Shown here: positions 34,053-43,831 of the stretch, piece after piece
Position numbering within the stretch: position 1 is the first letter of the stretch
How the letters are laid out: every line of letters begins with the position of its first letter
From: Pelobates cultripes
Taxonomy: Eukaryota; Chordata; Amphibia; Anura; Pelobatidae
Assembly (NCBI GenBank): GCA_933207985.1
Contig: OW240914.1
Coordinates: forward strand, 283,960,069 to 284,024,068
DNA: 64,000 bases
Reading direction: 5' to 3'
Notes under the pieces: model-generated
What the model was told of the DNA's origin: nothing
The model's input: the letters and a program-made list of their open reading frames with translations, nothing else
Databases searched by the model: none
Made by a program: the position numbers and the translations under genes

Positions 34053-34166
34053 GCACTTCTCCACCCTGCAATTGTGTCCTGCACCCTAGGTGGCTGCACA
34101 CCGGCCCGCAGGTATACTAGACCACTGGTAATTTTTCCAGTATCTTGGTGGGCCAGTCCAGCCCTG

Positions 34167-35768
34167 TTGACATCTCATTAAAGTCTTCAGGACCTACAAC
34201 ATGCCAGGATTGTCACAATTATAAGCAAATTACTTAACCCAGGCAATTAGGCCATAAAGGTGTTAAATTGGACCAAGCCTTTCTTTAGATTATTTTATGG
34301 AATAAGGCCTAACAAATGTGACAGATGCCTCTTCTTAAATGCTAAGCTTGGTTGAAATGCGACCCACATGCAAACCATTCCCCAAAGGGATTCCTGGATG
34401 TTAGCACAGATACCGAACTAGGAAGGAATTACCCTGCTTAAGTCAAGTCCGTCCTCCAATATGCTGAATAACTGCATCCTTTCAGGAAATCATCAGAACT
34501 TATAGACTTTTTGATGAGCAAGATGAGTGTTAATGTACACTTTATGTCAATATACATTTTAAGTAGGGAACTGCTGACAGATCTCTTTTATTATTAATCT
34601 CAAAAGAGCAATACATTTCAAGCTATCACTCTAAAGAGTTTAAAAATAAATGACCTGGAAAGGATGTTAAAAGAGAAAAAGGAAAGGTGCTCTTGGTTTG
34701 ACAAATGTGCTTACAATTCATTTAAGGGAAATGGAATGACATTTAAGTTTCAGCTGTTTAAAATAGCATTTTTCGATAAACACAATAAATAAGAAAATGA
34801 CTCTGAAGGCTATATGCCTGAAAGTGATCATGCATGCCAATAGGGAAATAAAAAGAGAGACGAGAAAAATATATTTAACCCCTGAATTGAGGAATGCGTG
34901 AAATATACTCTTTAAGGTCTAGCATTGAGGTGTCATGGGTAGAAATACGCACCATTTATTTTATACACACTGTATTTCATAGTTAACATAAAATAAAGAA
35001 GTTACAGTTTAGCATATCAAATGTCATTCAGGGGCAATAAAACATATTAAAAACAAAGTATATATATAAACAATGATCTTTCCATTAATGAGTCTCTCCA
35101 TTTCACTTTTAGAGAGCAAAATAGTGATCATTTTAGATATATTGAAATTGCAGAACCAATAATATTTCTTAGGTAGCATGCAGTAGTTAAGATTAAAATC
35201 TGTAATAAATGTTCAAATACTTTGATCACGGGTGTTTTTGAACATAAATTTAAAAATATTTGTATCCCTATCCGTCACCACACTGAGCAAAATACGATTG
35301 CATGTGGCTGTACAGGGGGTAGAGCATGCATACAAATGATGATGGGGTCTATTCATTAAGAGGTGAGCTGCTATGAGCATAAGTAGAGAAGGAAATAAAA
35401 TGATGGCTCTTCATGATAAAATGTCAGAATTCATATAGTACTGGTATCAAACGAATTAACTTATAATGTACCCAATATGAATTCCAATTATTAATTAATT
35501 GACATTACAATTCTGATAGTTGCTGTTTTGTGCTTCTTACAGTTGTAGTTTTTTGGGGGGTTTTCAGAAAACTGTATACAGATGCTCCTCACTTTATGAC
35601 CTACTTGCTGAACGACCACTCTGCGTTACAATGCTCAAATTCGGTAGATAATTTGTGGAAAAGATGCGAGGTACAGCTTTATAGCTGTGAAGCTGTACCT
35701 GCCTCTTTGCCGCGAAAGAAAATCCGTGAATGAGCCTTGAAGAACAGTACAGCTAATAAATGTACTCT
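34167..35768. other. No recognised feature
   Basis: AT-rich, no long ORF, no transposon ends identified. Confidence 0.55.
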
Positions 35769-35921
35769 ACTGGGATCAGGGACGTATTAGCCGCGAGGCA
35801 AACAAGGCATTTGCCTTGGGCGGAATTTTTCAGGGGGCGGCAAAAAACGCCGCCCCCCAAATGCCCAGGGCAAATGCCTAGTTAGCCTTGTGGCTAACTG
35901 ACATCCCGGGCGGGCGGGCGG

Positions 35922-36121
35922 CGCTGGCAGGCGGGCGGCTGGCGAGGGAGCTCTTCCTATGAGCTGTCTGCTCAGCTCCCTCGCGCGCCGCACAGTGAGG
36001 CTGGGAGCCGGAAGATGACGTCATCTTCCGGCTCCCAGCCTCACTCTGCAGCCGGCGCGCGAGGGAGCTGAGCAGACAGCTCATAGGAAGAGCTCCCTCG
36101 CCAGCCGCCCGCCTGCCAGCC
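35922..36121. repeat. GC-rich palindrome with ~98-bp arms
   Basis: Symmetry centre between 36019 and 36020, in the middle of GATGACGTCATC. Arms run out to GGCTGGCAGG and its complement, with a few mismatches and small gaps around 35990 and 36045. Confidence 0.92.
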
Positions 36122-36214
36122 ACTGGACCACCAGGGAGAGAGAGACCTCCCCCCCCCCAGCACTCCCAAAGGTAAGGAGGTTGGGGGGGGGGGATTTAAA
36201 TTAAAAAAAAAAGT

Positions 36215-36735
36215 TAATCTGTGTGTGTCTCTGACTGTGTGTGACTGACTGTGTTTGTGTATGTGTGTGTGTGTGTTTGTGTCTGACTGTGTCTGTGTCT
36301 GACTGTGTGTGTGTGTGTGTATGACTGTGTGTGTGTGTTTGTGTCTGTGTGTGTGTTTGTGTCTGTGTGTGTGTTTGTGTCTGACTGTGTGTGTGTTTGT
36401 GTCTGTGCGTGTGTTTGTGAGTGTCTGACTGAGTGTGTGTGTGTGTGTGTGTGTCTGACTGAGTGTGTGTGTGTGTGTCTGACTGTGTATGTGTGTGTGT
36501 GTATGTGTCTGACTGTGTGTTTGTGTGTGTTTGTGCCTGACTGTGTGTGTATGTGTGTGTGTTTGTGCCTGACTGTGTCTGTGAATGTGTGTGTGTGTAT
36601 GACTGTGTGTGTGTGTTTGTGTCTGACTGTGTGTGTGTGTCTGACTGTGTGTGTGTGAGTGTGTGTGTGTGTGTGTCTGACTGTGTGTGTGTGTGTATGA
36701 CTGTGTGTGTTTGTGTGTGTGTATGTGTATTTAGA
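36215..36735 (+). repeat. TGTGTCTGACTG minisatellite
   Basis: Variable units built from GTGTGTGTGT and CTGACTGTG. Apparent ORFs on both strands come from the repeat. Confidence 0.93.
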
Positions 36736-36817
36736 AGGTGGAGCGGGGGGGAGGGGGGTGCCTGAGTTTTGTCCTGCCTAGGGCAGCACAAAACCAGGAT
36801 ACACCACTGACTGGGAT

Positions 36818-37213
36818 CCCTCTGAACATGGCGAAATGTGTTGAGTTAAATTTTGCTGTGTTCACATTCGTCAGTTTCTCATTCGAGGTACAGCTTTGTG
36901 CTGTAAAGTTGTAGCTTGCAACTCTTTGGTTCTTATTGTATGTATTAGCGATGATGTGTACTATGGCCCAGGTGTAGTGGGAGCTTGAGCGCAGGACTTA
37001 TTCTTGTGTATTAATACACATAACCTGTTTTACCCTTAATCAAGTCTAGACTAATGTTTTGGGAAACTTCTAGTATAAAACCAGAAAAAATTGATAACCC
37101 GCGCCTTAAAACTTATAGATCCTTGGGTGGAATCACACACAAAAAGGGATATACGTACATATATTAACAGGATCTTGTAAGTTGATGAATGTCTCAAAAA
37201 GACAAAAAAAAAA
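36818..37213. other. No recognised feature
   Basis: Unique-looking sequence between the hAT-like element and the 212-bp repeats. Confidence 0.5.
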
Positions 37214-37770
37214 GAGAACAGACAATATTAGTGAAATATGTTTTTTTTGTTTTTTTTTTTAAATATGGGGTAGTGTTTTGTAACAAAAGCACACTCACAC
37301 TTTCGAGAGCTACTTAGAGCTCGGTTGTTATTAGCGTGGATGGTATAATTCCCATCTAAGGATGTATGTTCAACAGTTGTGATTGTGTTTCCTCAGTAAA
37401 GTGCAGTATGTGGAGACATAAAAAAGAGAACAGACAATATTAGTGAAATATGTTTTTTTTTTAACTATGAGGTAGTGTTTTTGTAACAAAAGCACACTCA
37501 CACTTTCGAGAGCTACTTAGAGCTCTGCTGTTATTAGCGTGGACGAAATAATTCCCGTCTAAGGATGTATGTTCAGCAGTAGTGATTGTGCTTCCTCAGT
37601 AAAGTGCAGTATGTGGAGACATAAACTGTAACATCCAATAGTAATAGTAATATGTACGGCACAAAGCTCACATACACAGTAGTGGTTGGTATTTTACTCA
37701 CATTTTTTAGAGCATGAACCTGCTCTAGTATGGTGGAGCATTGGTGGTATGGTCCCCACCTAGGATATGC
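37214..37770 (+). repeat. 212-bp tandem duplication plus a diverged third unit
   Basis: 37214-37425 and 37426-37624 are close copies (shared GAGAACAGACAATATTAGTG and CACTTTCGAGAGCTAC blocks). A third unit at about 37640-37770 keeps the scaffold (GCTCACATACAC, AGAGC, CCCACCTA.GATAT) at low identity. Confidence 0.8.
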
Positions 37771-38627
37771 AGGACCAAAGCATAATAGAAATCAGGAAGC
37801 CAAAAAGGTACAAAGTAAATTCCAAATAAATTAAAAGTCATGGAAATTTACTGGGATAAACTTTATTCCAAAAATAATAAACAAACATAAAGAATCTAGC
37901 AAAATATTTTTTAGATTCTATTCAAATATAAAAAAAGTTGAAAAAAATGAGACTGAAATCAAAAGAATAAAGATCAACAAATACAACAGAGAAAATATGA
38001 TTATGCCCACAATCAAGTATGATCATATAATGCAAATAAAACACACAATAGAAAATACCAAACAAAATCGAAAAGTGATCTAATAACCAATAAAAATAAT
38101 CACAGAAATACACATGGTGCAGCAAACACATCTTCACACACGTTTAATCGCAAATGTCTGCCTAGTCAGAATTTTCAATATGTAAAAGATCGATTTACAA
38201 GAGCGGAATGTCCTTCATGATACACAAACCAAAAACATTATTCACCCAAGAGGTACTCACCATGTAGACACTATTCACCAAGCAATAAGTACACAACAAG
38301 GTCTTCCAAATATTTGGAAGAAAAAGCAGAGAGAAATAATTGAAAAACTTCATATGAGAGACAAAGAAAAGATATATTCACAAATGACAAAACACATTCC
38401 ATTACACACAAAACAAATAGATCAAATAGATCACATGATGTTGAAAATCCAAGACTGACAGAAAAGGCTAGCTGCCATTCAAAATAAGATAATTCACCCC
38501 TTATAGTAACACCACTTTGATAAATAATACAAATTCCCCATATGGGGATAAACCTTAACAGGTATTTCTCTTGCCCACTTTGCTCTTTTAGCATGATAAA
38601 GCTTTGTTTTTTATCTTCCAATTTTGT
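37771..38627. other. A-rich sequence without gene
   Basis: Long A-rich plus strand with minus-strand open stretches of low complexity; no family recognised. Confidence 0.5.
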
Positions 38628-38668
38628 TATGATGTTTGAGCCCTAAAGGCTATCATCAGTAATACTTT
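38628..38668 (-). other. Hammerhead-like motif, minus strand
   Basis: Minus strand shows CTGATGA, an AGCC-TTTAG-GGCT hairpin, then CAAACATC where GAAAC is expected. It resembles the hammerhead core with one changed base, opposite in direction to the motif at 38930. Confidence 0.45.
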
Positions 38669-38944
38669 GTCTATGAGATTTAGGTGAACCGCTTCATCAG
38701 ACGATGTCCACCGGAACTGGCACACCAGAAGTGACGCACCTAAACTGATGAAAACCGGAAGTGATCAGTGAAGACCGGGAAAGTCAACTATGTACAGCTG
38801 GAACAACCAGACAATGTCCACGGACCACCAATGAGAAGAAAAATTGCCCATATTAAAGGGGGGGAGGGATAATACTGCTATTTTTTCTGATTTGATTTTA
38901 CTTGCTGCCATCATTACACTCTTGTGGCTTTGAATACCAGGAGG

Positions 38945-38985
38945 TCCCTGAGGAAGTCCTTATAGGACGAAACATGTAGGACCCG
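38945..38985 (+). ncRNA. Minimal hammerhead ribozyme motif
   Basis: GGTCC (stem I), CTGAGGA (core with N7 = G), an extra A, stem II GTCC-TTATA-GGAC, GAAAC, a minimal stem III ending GTA, then GGACC closing stem I. All invariant core bases are present. Penelope-like elements are known to carry hammerheads in their LTR-like ends, which agrees with the neighbouring endonuclease gene. The extra A before stem II and the very short stem III make in vitro activity uncertain. Confidence 0.65.
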
Positions 38986-39227
38986 GTATAGCATCACTTT
39001 TTATTGCGATTTTATATAATTCTATAATAAAGCAGAATTTTTATTTTCATCCATCCTGAGTCCAGTTCCATCATCACTGGAGAAAGAGGAGTGGATTTGA
39101 CCCTGCATTTAAATTGGGGGAGGCACCCTTGGGCGAGTTATTTTCATCCATCCTGTGTGTTTTACTCATTACAGCGCACTTACATATTTGTATACAGTGT
39201 TACACTATTATTTGTTCTTTATGTTGT

Positions 39228-40029
39228 AGGTTCTAAATAGTAATGGAAAAACTAATCAGGAAAATACAGGAATTTTTAACTTATCAACAAAAATTTTAAG
39301 TGAAACAGAGTTAAATGTCCTAATAAAAGGACTAAAATTTGCCTCCACTAGAACTTTCAATCCATTTTTAACTTTCAATCTACTGATAGTGATTGACTAT
39401 AATAATACAAATAAAAAGATAAAAAGAATTTTAAAACAACTTTGGCACATTTTAAAAGAAGACAATATTTTAAATAACCCTAAAGTTATTTTTAGAGGAG
39501 CACCAAACCCGAAAAAGAAACTAACAAAAAACTATACACTGACTAACTGTATAGCACAAAAAGTTATTTAATAACAGTAAAGGCGTCAATAGATGTAACT
39601 ACTGTGTAGCTTGTAAAAAGACACAGGAAATGGATACATTTATTTCAAGCTTCAAGCCAAACAATACAAAAAAGTATACAAAATAAAGAATGTTATAACT
39701 TGTAATACTAATAATACAATATACCTACTAGAATGCCCGTGTGGCCTCCAGTATATCGGTAGAACCACCAGACGACTCAAAATCAGAATAGGAGAACATT
39801 TCCGCAATATACAGAAAGGTTATAAGAACCATTTGGTCTCCTCACATTTTGGTATGCACCATAATAATGACCCAGGTAAACTTATATTTATAAGAATAGC
39901 AACCATAAAAAAATAATTGGAGAGGTGGTGAGGTAGTAAGAATGTTAGATAAAACAGAAATGGAATGGGTCTATTATCTTAACACTATACACCAACCATG
40001 TCAAACTCAAAGGCTAGCACGGGCTAAAT
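39228..40029 (+). pseudogene. Penelope-like RT/GIY-YIG endonuclease, RT domain deleted
   Basis: Start region (39228-39375): FNLSTKILSETELNVLIKGL, a Penelope N-terminal signature. It passes near 39390 straight to RILKQLWHILKED, the conserved segment after the RT, so about 400 residues of RT are missing. Then GIY-YIG endonuclease (39713-39900): YLLECPCGLQYIGRTTRR and IRIGEHFRN. The later EMEWVYYLNTIH stretch holds the expected catalytic Glu but is in another frame. Non-functional. Confidence 0.72.
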
Positions 40030-40084
40030 AAACAAGGTTTACGTTTATGTGGGCCGCAAAAAAAAGTTTTTTTTTAAAAGTACA

Positions 40085-40665
40085 GGATATAAAAATATCT
40101 ACTAAACCCTAGTCCCCCCTCTATACTAATTCCCAGTTCCCCCCTCTATACTAAATCCCAGTCATCGTTCCCTCTACTGAATCCCAGCACACCCCTCTAC
40201 TAAATCCCGGCCCTTGTTTAAAAAAATAATTATATACAAGCCAACAAGCAGACTCCACTCACATTGTTGCTGCCAGTATGCGACTCCACAGTCCAGCCTC
40301 TGGTATACCCCCAATGGTGCCATCTAAAACCATGTGCCAAAGCGGATCCTCTCGCTACTCCTTGAAACCCTGTGAAGGTGGAGCACGCTGACGTCATGTT
40401 GTAATGTCACATGGCGTTGCGTGCCTCCAGGCACCTCCAGGTACTCCTGTGCAGCTGCGGCCATCGCAACACTGGCCAACACACACTCACTGACAGACAC
40501 ACACTGACAGACACACACACTCACTGACTGACAGACACACACTGACTGACAGACACACACACACACTCACTGACAGACACACACTCACTCACTCATTGAC
40601 AAACACACACTGATTGACAGACACACACACACACACTCACTCTCTGACAGACACACACTCACTGA
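40085..40665. repeat. Two minisatellites around a GC-rich unique core
   Basis: CTCTATACTAAATCCCAGTC units at 40085-40215, and CACTGACAGACACACA units at 40483-40665. Between them lies a GC-rich core containing TGACGTCA near 40390. The flank near 40000 (CATGTCAAACTCAAAGGC) resembles a hAT-type end. Probably another non-autonomous element, ends not resolved. Confidence 0.6.
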
Positions 40666-40667
40666 CT

Positions 40668-40935
40668 AACATTTTCTGAATTTCGGAAGTGCTAAAGTGC
40701 TTTGGATTTCTGAAAAGTGGCAAAACAGGAGAGGGAGGGAGAATTATGGGAATTATGACAGGAATCTAACCCTAACCCTACCCCTAACCCTATCCCTACC
40801 ACTAACCACTAATCTTACCCCTAACCCTACCCCTAACCCTATACCTACCACTAACCTACCCCTAACCCTACACCTAACCCTAATTCTACCCCTAACCCTA
40901 ACCCTTGATGTGTAAGTGGTTTTGGTGGTTAGGGT
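40668..40935 (-). mobile_element. Second copy of the 18420 repeat, with expanded telomere-like array
   Basis: Reverse complement of 18565-18690: shared AAAGTGCTTTGGATTTCTG, GAGAGGGAGGGA.AATTATGGGAAT and GTGTAAGTGGTT blocks. The CCCTAA tract between is about 140 bp here against about 25 bp in the other copy. Confidence 0.7.
40768..40908 (+). repeat. Telomere-like (CCCTAA/CCCCTA)n array
   Basis: Irregular mixture of CCCTAA, CCCCTAACCCTA and CTACCACTAA units. Closely related to, but not identical with, the vertebrate telomere repeat. Confidence 0.85.
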
Positions 40936-42922
40936 AAGGGGGTAAGGAGGTGAGGGTTAAAATGCTAAAATGTAGACTACTTTCAAACAACTGTTTTGCA
41001 AAATCCTGATGTATAATACTTAGAAATGTCTTGATTTTGGAGTCCAACTTAAGACTCACATTATTATGTATTATTACATTGTAGCTGGAGTCAATAGACG
41101 TAGAAATCGCTTTATTTTTGTTGTACTTAAGCGCATTTGTCAGTGCAACATATTGTATAATTAAACTGCTCATATTATCAGCGTTAACATTAACAGCTCA
41201 ATGTTAGCTGCCATAAGAGAATTTAGACCAGTATACAAATTGTGTTTATTAAAACATCACCTCTGGTACACTGCCAAGCTTCAATGCCATTGGTTGCAAC
41301 CAGTATTCTAATTTCATTTCCATTAATGGAGATGCAGACTCTTCTAATATTATATTATAGACCAGCAGTGCGTTGTGATTTTAGACAAGCAAATAATGCT
41401 GCGCATTGTATCTTTCTGATTGTATACAGAGTTCTTTTTCAGACAGTCATATCCAAACACAGGATCTTCCTATTTTATGTGCACACTCAGGAAGTGTCCT
41501 GTGCATTGCTATAAAATGTATCTTAAAGGAAATACTGTAACATTCAAGGAATTTTCTAATGTATTTAAAATGTTTATTCTTGGTATTTTCATGCATGAAA
41601 GGTTTTATCCCACGGTAACAGAAGTTCCCAAGTATTTTGTTTATGAGAATGATCAAACCATTAAATAAATCAAAATTCTGTGTGGCACCTCATTATAAAC
41701 AGACAGGGATTGCAATTATGTATTTTTTTTCCGTTTTTTGCCAATCAGAGACAGACATCAACAGCTTTTCCTTTAATTATTTAATTATCAGATGGACAGT
41801 TTTCCTGCGGCCACATTAAGAAACATATAAACCATGACTGCTGGGACCACAGTACAGGAAATGGCAAGCAGGACAGGGACAGCTTACCGGCTCCATGGAT
41901 GAAGATTCCCATTCTTCAGATCTTACTGATAGGTGTTGTTAAGACCACAAAACGGGCATTTATAAACAGGAAGGATTGCAATTATTCTTTGAGAATACCA
42001 TGTAGTATAATTTGGCTGGTGCTTTGCCCAAATTCATCGTCCAAGTACAAGTTATGTCAACCTGCAAGTTATTGTAAGTACAGTATTTATCATATAATTA
42101 GTGTTTATTAAGATGAAATATCATTTTCCTTTCTCAGGCATGTTCTCTACTGCACTGTTACAAAACTAACTAATGAACTAATGAAAACAATAAAATTAAT
42201 ACAAAATATAATTTAAAAAAATACATTCTAAAAAAAAAACTTAAAATAAAAACAAAAAAATTACATTTTCCCACTCTATCTATGCTATTGAATTGCTTGG
42301 GGAAATTCCCCATGCTATATAATATCAGTAAGCCAACCATTCAGAGAACTCTTACAGATGATTCTCACTTCTATAAAGACTTCTCTAGAGAGAGCTCTGA
42401 CTGTTTGGCTAGTAAGCACCTGTCAGAGCGCTCTTATTGATATTACATGACATGGAAATTTTTTTACATTTATGTAAAAGCTGACATTGTGTGAGAAAAC
42501 CTCTATAGAGTGGTAAAGTCTTTGGAGTGTGTGCTGAGCCTTCACTATGCAAAGATTGATTATTTGTGTTGTGTCACTAATTATTTTTATTGCATCACGT
42601 TTTTCATTTATTTTTCGTTTATTTTTTTGTGAATCAGTTTTTTTGTTTTTTTTATTCTTATTTTTTTGTTTTTAAAGTAAATTGCAGTTTAGTCCAAAAC
42701 ACATTTCCAAGTCTATTTCGTTTGCATTTCCCTTGGTGGAGACAGCGCGTTGGGAATAATACACTTTGCCTATACTGACCCAAGGCTCAAGCTACGGATG
42801 ACAGGATGTTCAGTCTATTTAAAATTGGCTAACTTTCGACATGTCAGCTATTTGAAATAATATACTTTATCTATATACAATACTTAGTGAATATAACCCT
42901 ACACACGAGCTATATAACATAG
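40936..42922. other. No recognised feature
   Basis: AT-rich. Several short open stretches (41242-41670) lack any conserved motif. 42290-42480 contains short inverted repeats of AGAGAGCTCT type. Confidence 0.5.
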
Positions 42923-43400
42923 TGTAACAAGTGTTAGTGTTATATCCTGTATGTTTCTGCCGTTGGCCTTATTTCCTGTGTTTCTCCATTTGATCATAAC
43001 TGCATAGTAATGTGTAATTTAGAAGTGCATAATTCTAACTGCATATTTTAAGTGTGTAGTTATAGTGAAACTTAGCTTTGAGCAACGCCCAAACATGAAG
43101 ATACACCTACAAGCTTGCTATAGGTTAAGATAAGATAGATAATTTTGTTAGGATTGGATAAATGCTTGTAAGATCACCCCTGTTTCCTGCTGAACATAAC
43201 CTGTTACACAGTCCATTAAATGTTAGAAGACACTTTGAACCTTGCATTGTCTTGTTTCGTTCATTGGGGCTCCTCACCAACTGGTTTGGAGACGAGGAGA
43301 AATACAGAGAGTTGTAAATTGATACAAAAGGCCATGGCAAGGGGAAATTCCTGACAGAGAAAATTCCTCACGATCAAATGGGGGCTTGTCCGGACCCGAA
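42923..43400 (+). mobile_element. Retroviral-type LTR with adjacent primer-binding site
   Basis: From TGTAACAAG (42923) to GATCA (43376), followed by AA and a primer-binding-site-like sequence. Contains ATTAAA near 43216. No gag, pol or env follows: the leader decays within about 100 bp. It is an old, non-coding endogenous copy of unknown class; the left boundary is tentative. Confidence 0.62.
43379..43393 (+). promoter_or_regulatory. Primer-binding site, tRNA-Pro type
   Basis: TGGGGGCTTGTCCGG differs at one position from the TGGGGGCTCGTCCGG used by proline-tRNA-primed retroviruses, and sits 2 bp after an LTR-like CA end. Confidence 0.7.
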
Positions 43401-43751
43401 AAATAATAGTTTCTATTTAAGATTGCATTTGTAATCTATCACACACATAGGAACCTACATTTGGTCTAACTGTGTTTCTTCTGATTTCTGATTTATTTAT
43501 TTACTGACAGAGAAAATATCTCACTATCACAGCACATGTAATGTCTATCAGGCAAATATTCAAATACAGCTAGGTCAGTATATAGCTATGCTTTTCAATG
43601 GGCAATAAAGTAGTTATTTATTAACTAAAAAATATATAGATACCAGTATATCTTGTACATTGAATAAATAACTTTATAAAACAAGCCTGCAAAATCATAT
43701 CCAATAAATATTTTATCTTAGAAACAAAGCATTCAAAATATGTTTCCTTGT
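43401..43751. other. No recognised feature
   Basis: AT-rich sequence downstream of the LTR; possibly decayed retroviral leader. Confidence 0.45.
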
Positions 43752-43831
43752 TTAACCCCTTAAGGACCAAACTTCTGGAATAAAAGGGAATCATGACATG
43801 TCACACATGTCATGTGTCCTAAAGGGGTTAA
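43752..43831. mobile_element. 80-bp palindromic TTAA-flanked MITE, second copy
   Basis: TTAA at 43752-43755 and 43828-43831. The interior is the reverse complement of 11392-11473 with only a few differences. Confidence 0.72.

Larger units (their letters stand above)
32985..34166. mobile_element. Hairpin-plus-minisatellite element (hAT-like right end)
   Basis: A long minisatellite (about 33000-33875), a hairpin (33884-34052), an AGGTGGCTGCACACC block and a right end GGGCCAGTCCAGCCCTG at 34166, the complement of which (CAGGGCTGGACTGGCCC) looks like a hAT terminus. The hairpin sequence is homologous to that at 28059. No left terminus is visible. Confidence 0.65.
35777..36809. mobile_element. 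Complete non-autonomous hAT-like element with 8-bp TSD
   Basis: Ends CAGGGACGTATTAGCC and (complement of right end) CAGTGGTGTATCCTGG are imperfect inverted termini of hAT type. The exact 8-bp duplication ACTGGGAT flanks it at 35769-35776 and 36810-36817. Inside are a ~200-bp near-perfect palindrome (35922-36121), the CCACTGGACCACCAGGGA block shared with the 46-kb element, and a TGTGTCTGACTG minisatellite. No transposase is encoded, so it must move in trans. Confidence 0.88.
38690..40035 (+). mobile_element. Penelope-like retroelement, internally deleted
   Basis: A leader with a hammerhead motif (38930-38985) and a CAATAAAGCAG-type sequence is followed by the first ~45 residues of the Penelope ORF, then by the post-RT segment and a GIY-YIG endonuclease. 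The RT core between is absent. Broken by stops and at least one frameshift. Confidence 0.72.

Noticed and set aside
36201..36791. 196-codon His/Thr-rich frame (minus) and Val/Cys-rich frames (plus)
   Set aside because: Translation of the TGTGTCTGACTG minisatellite on both strands.
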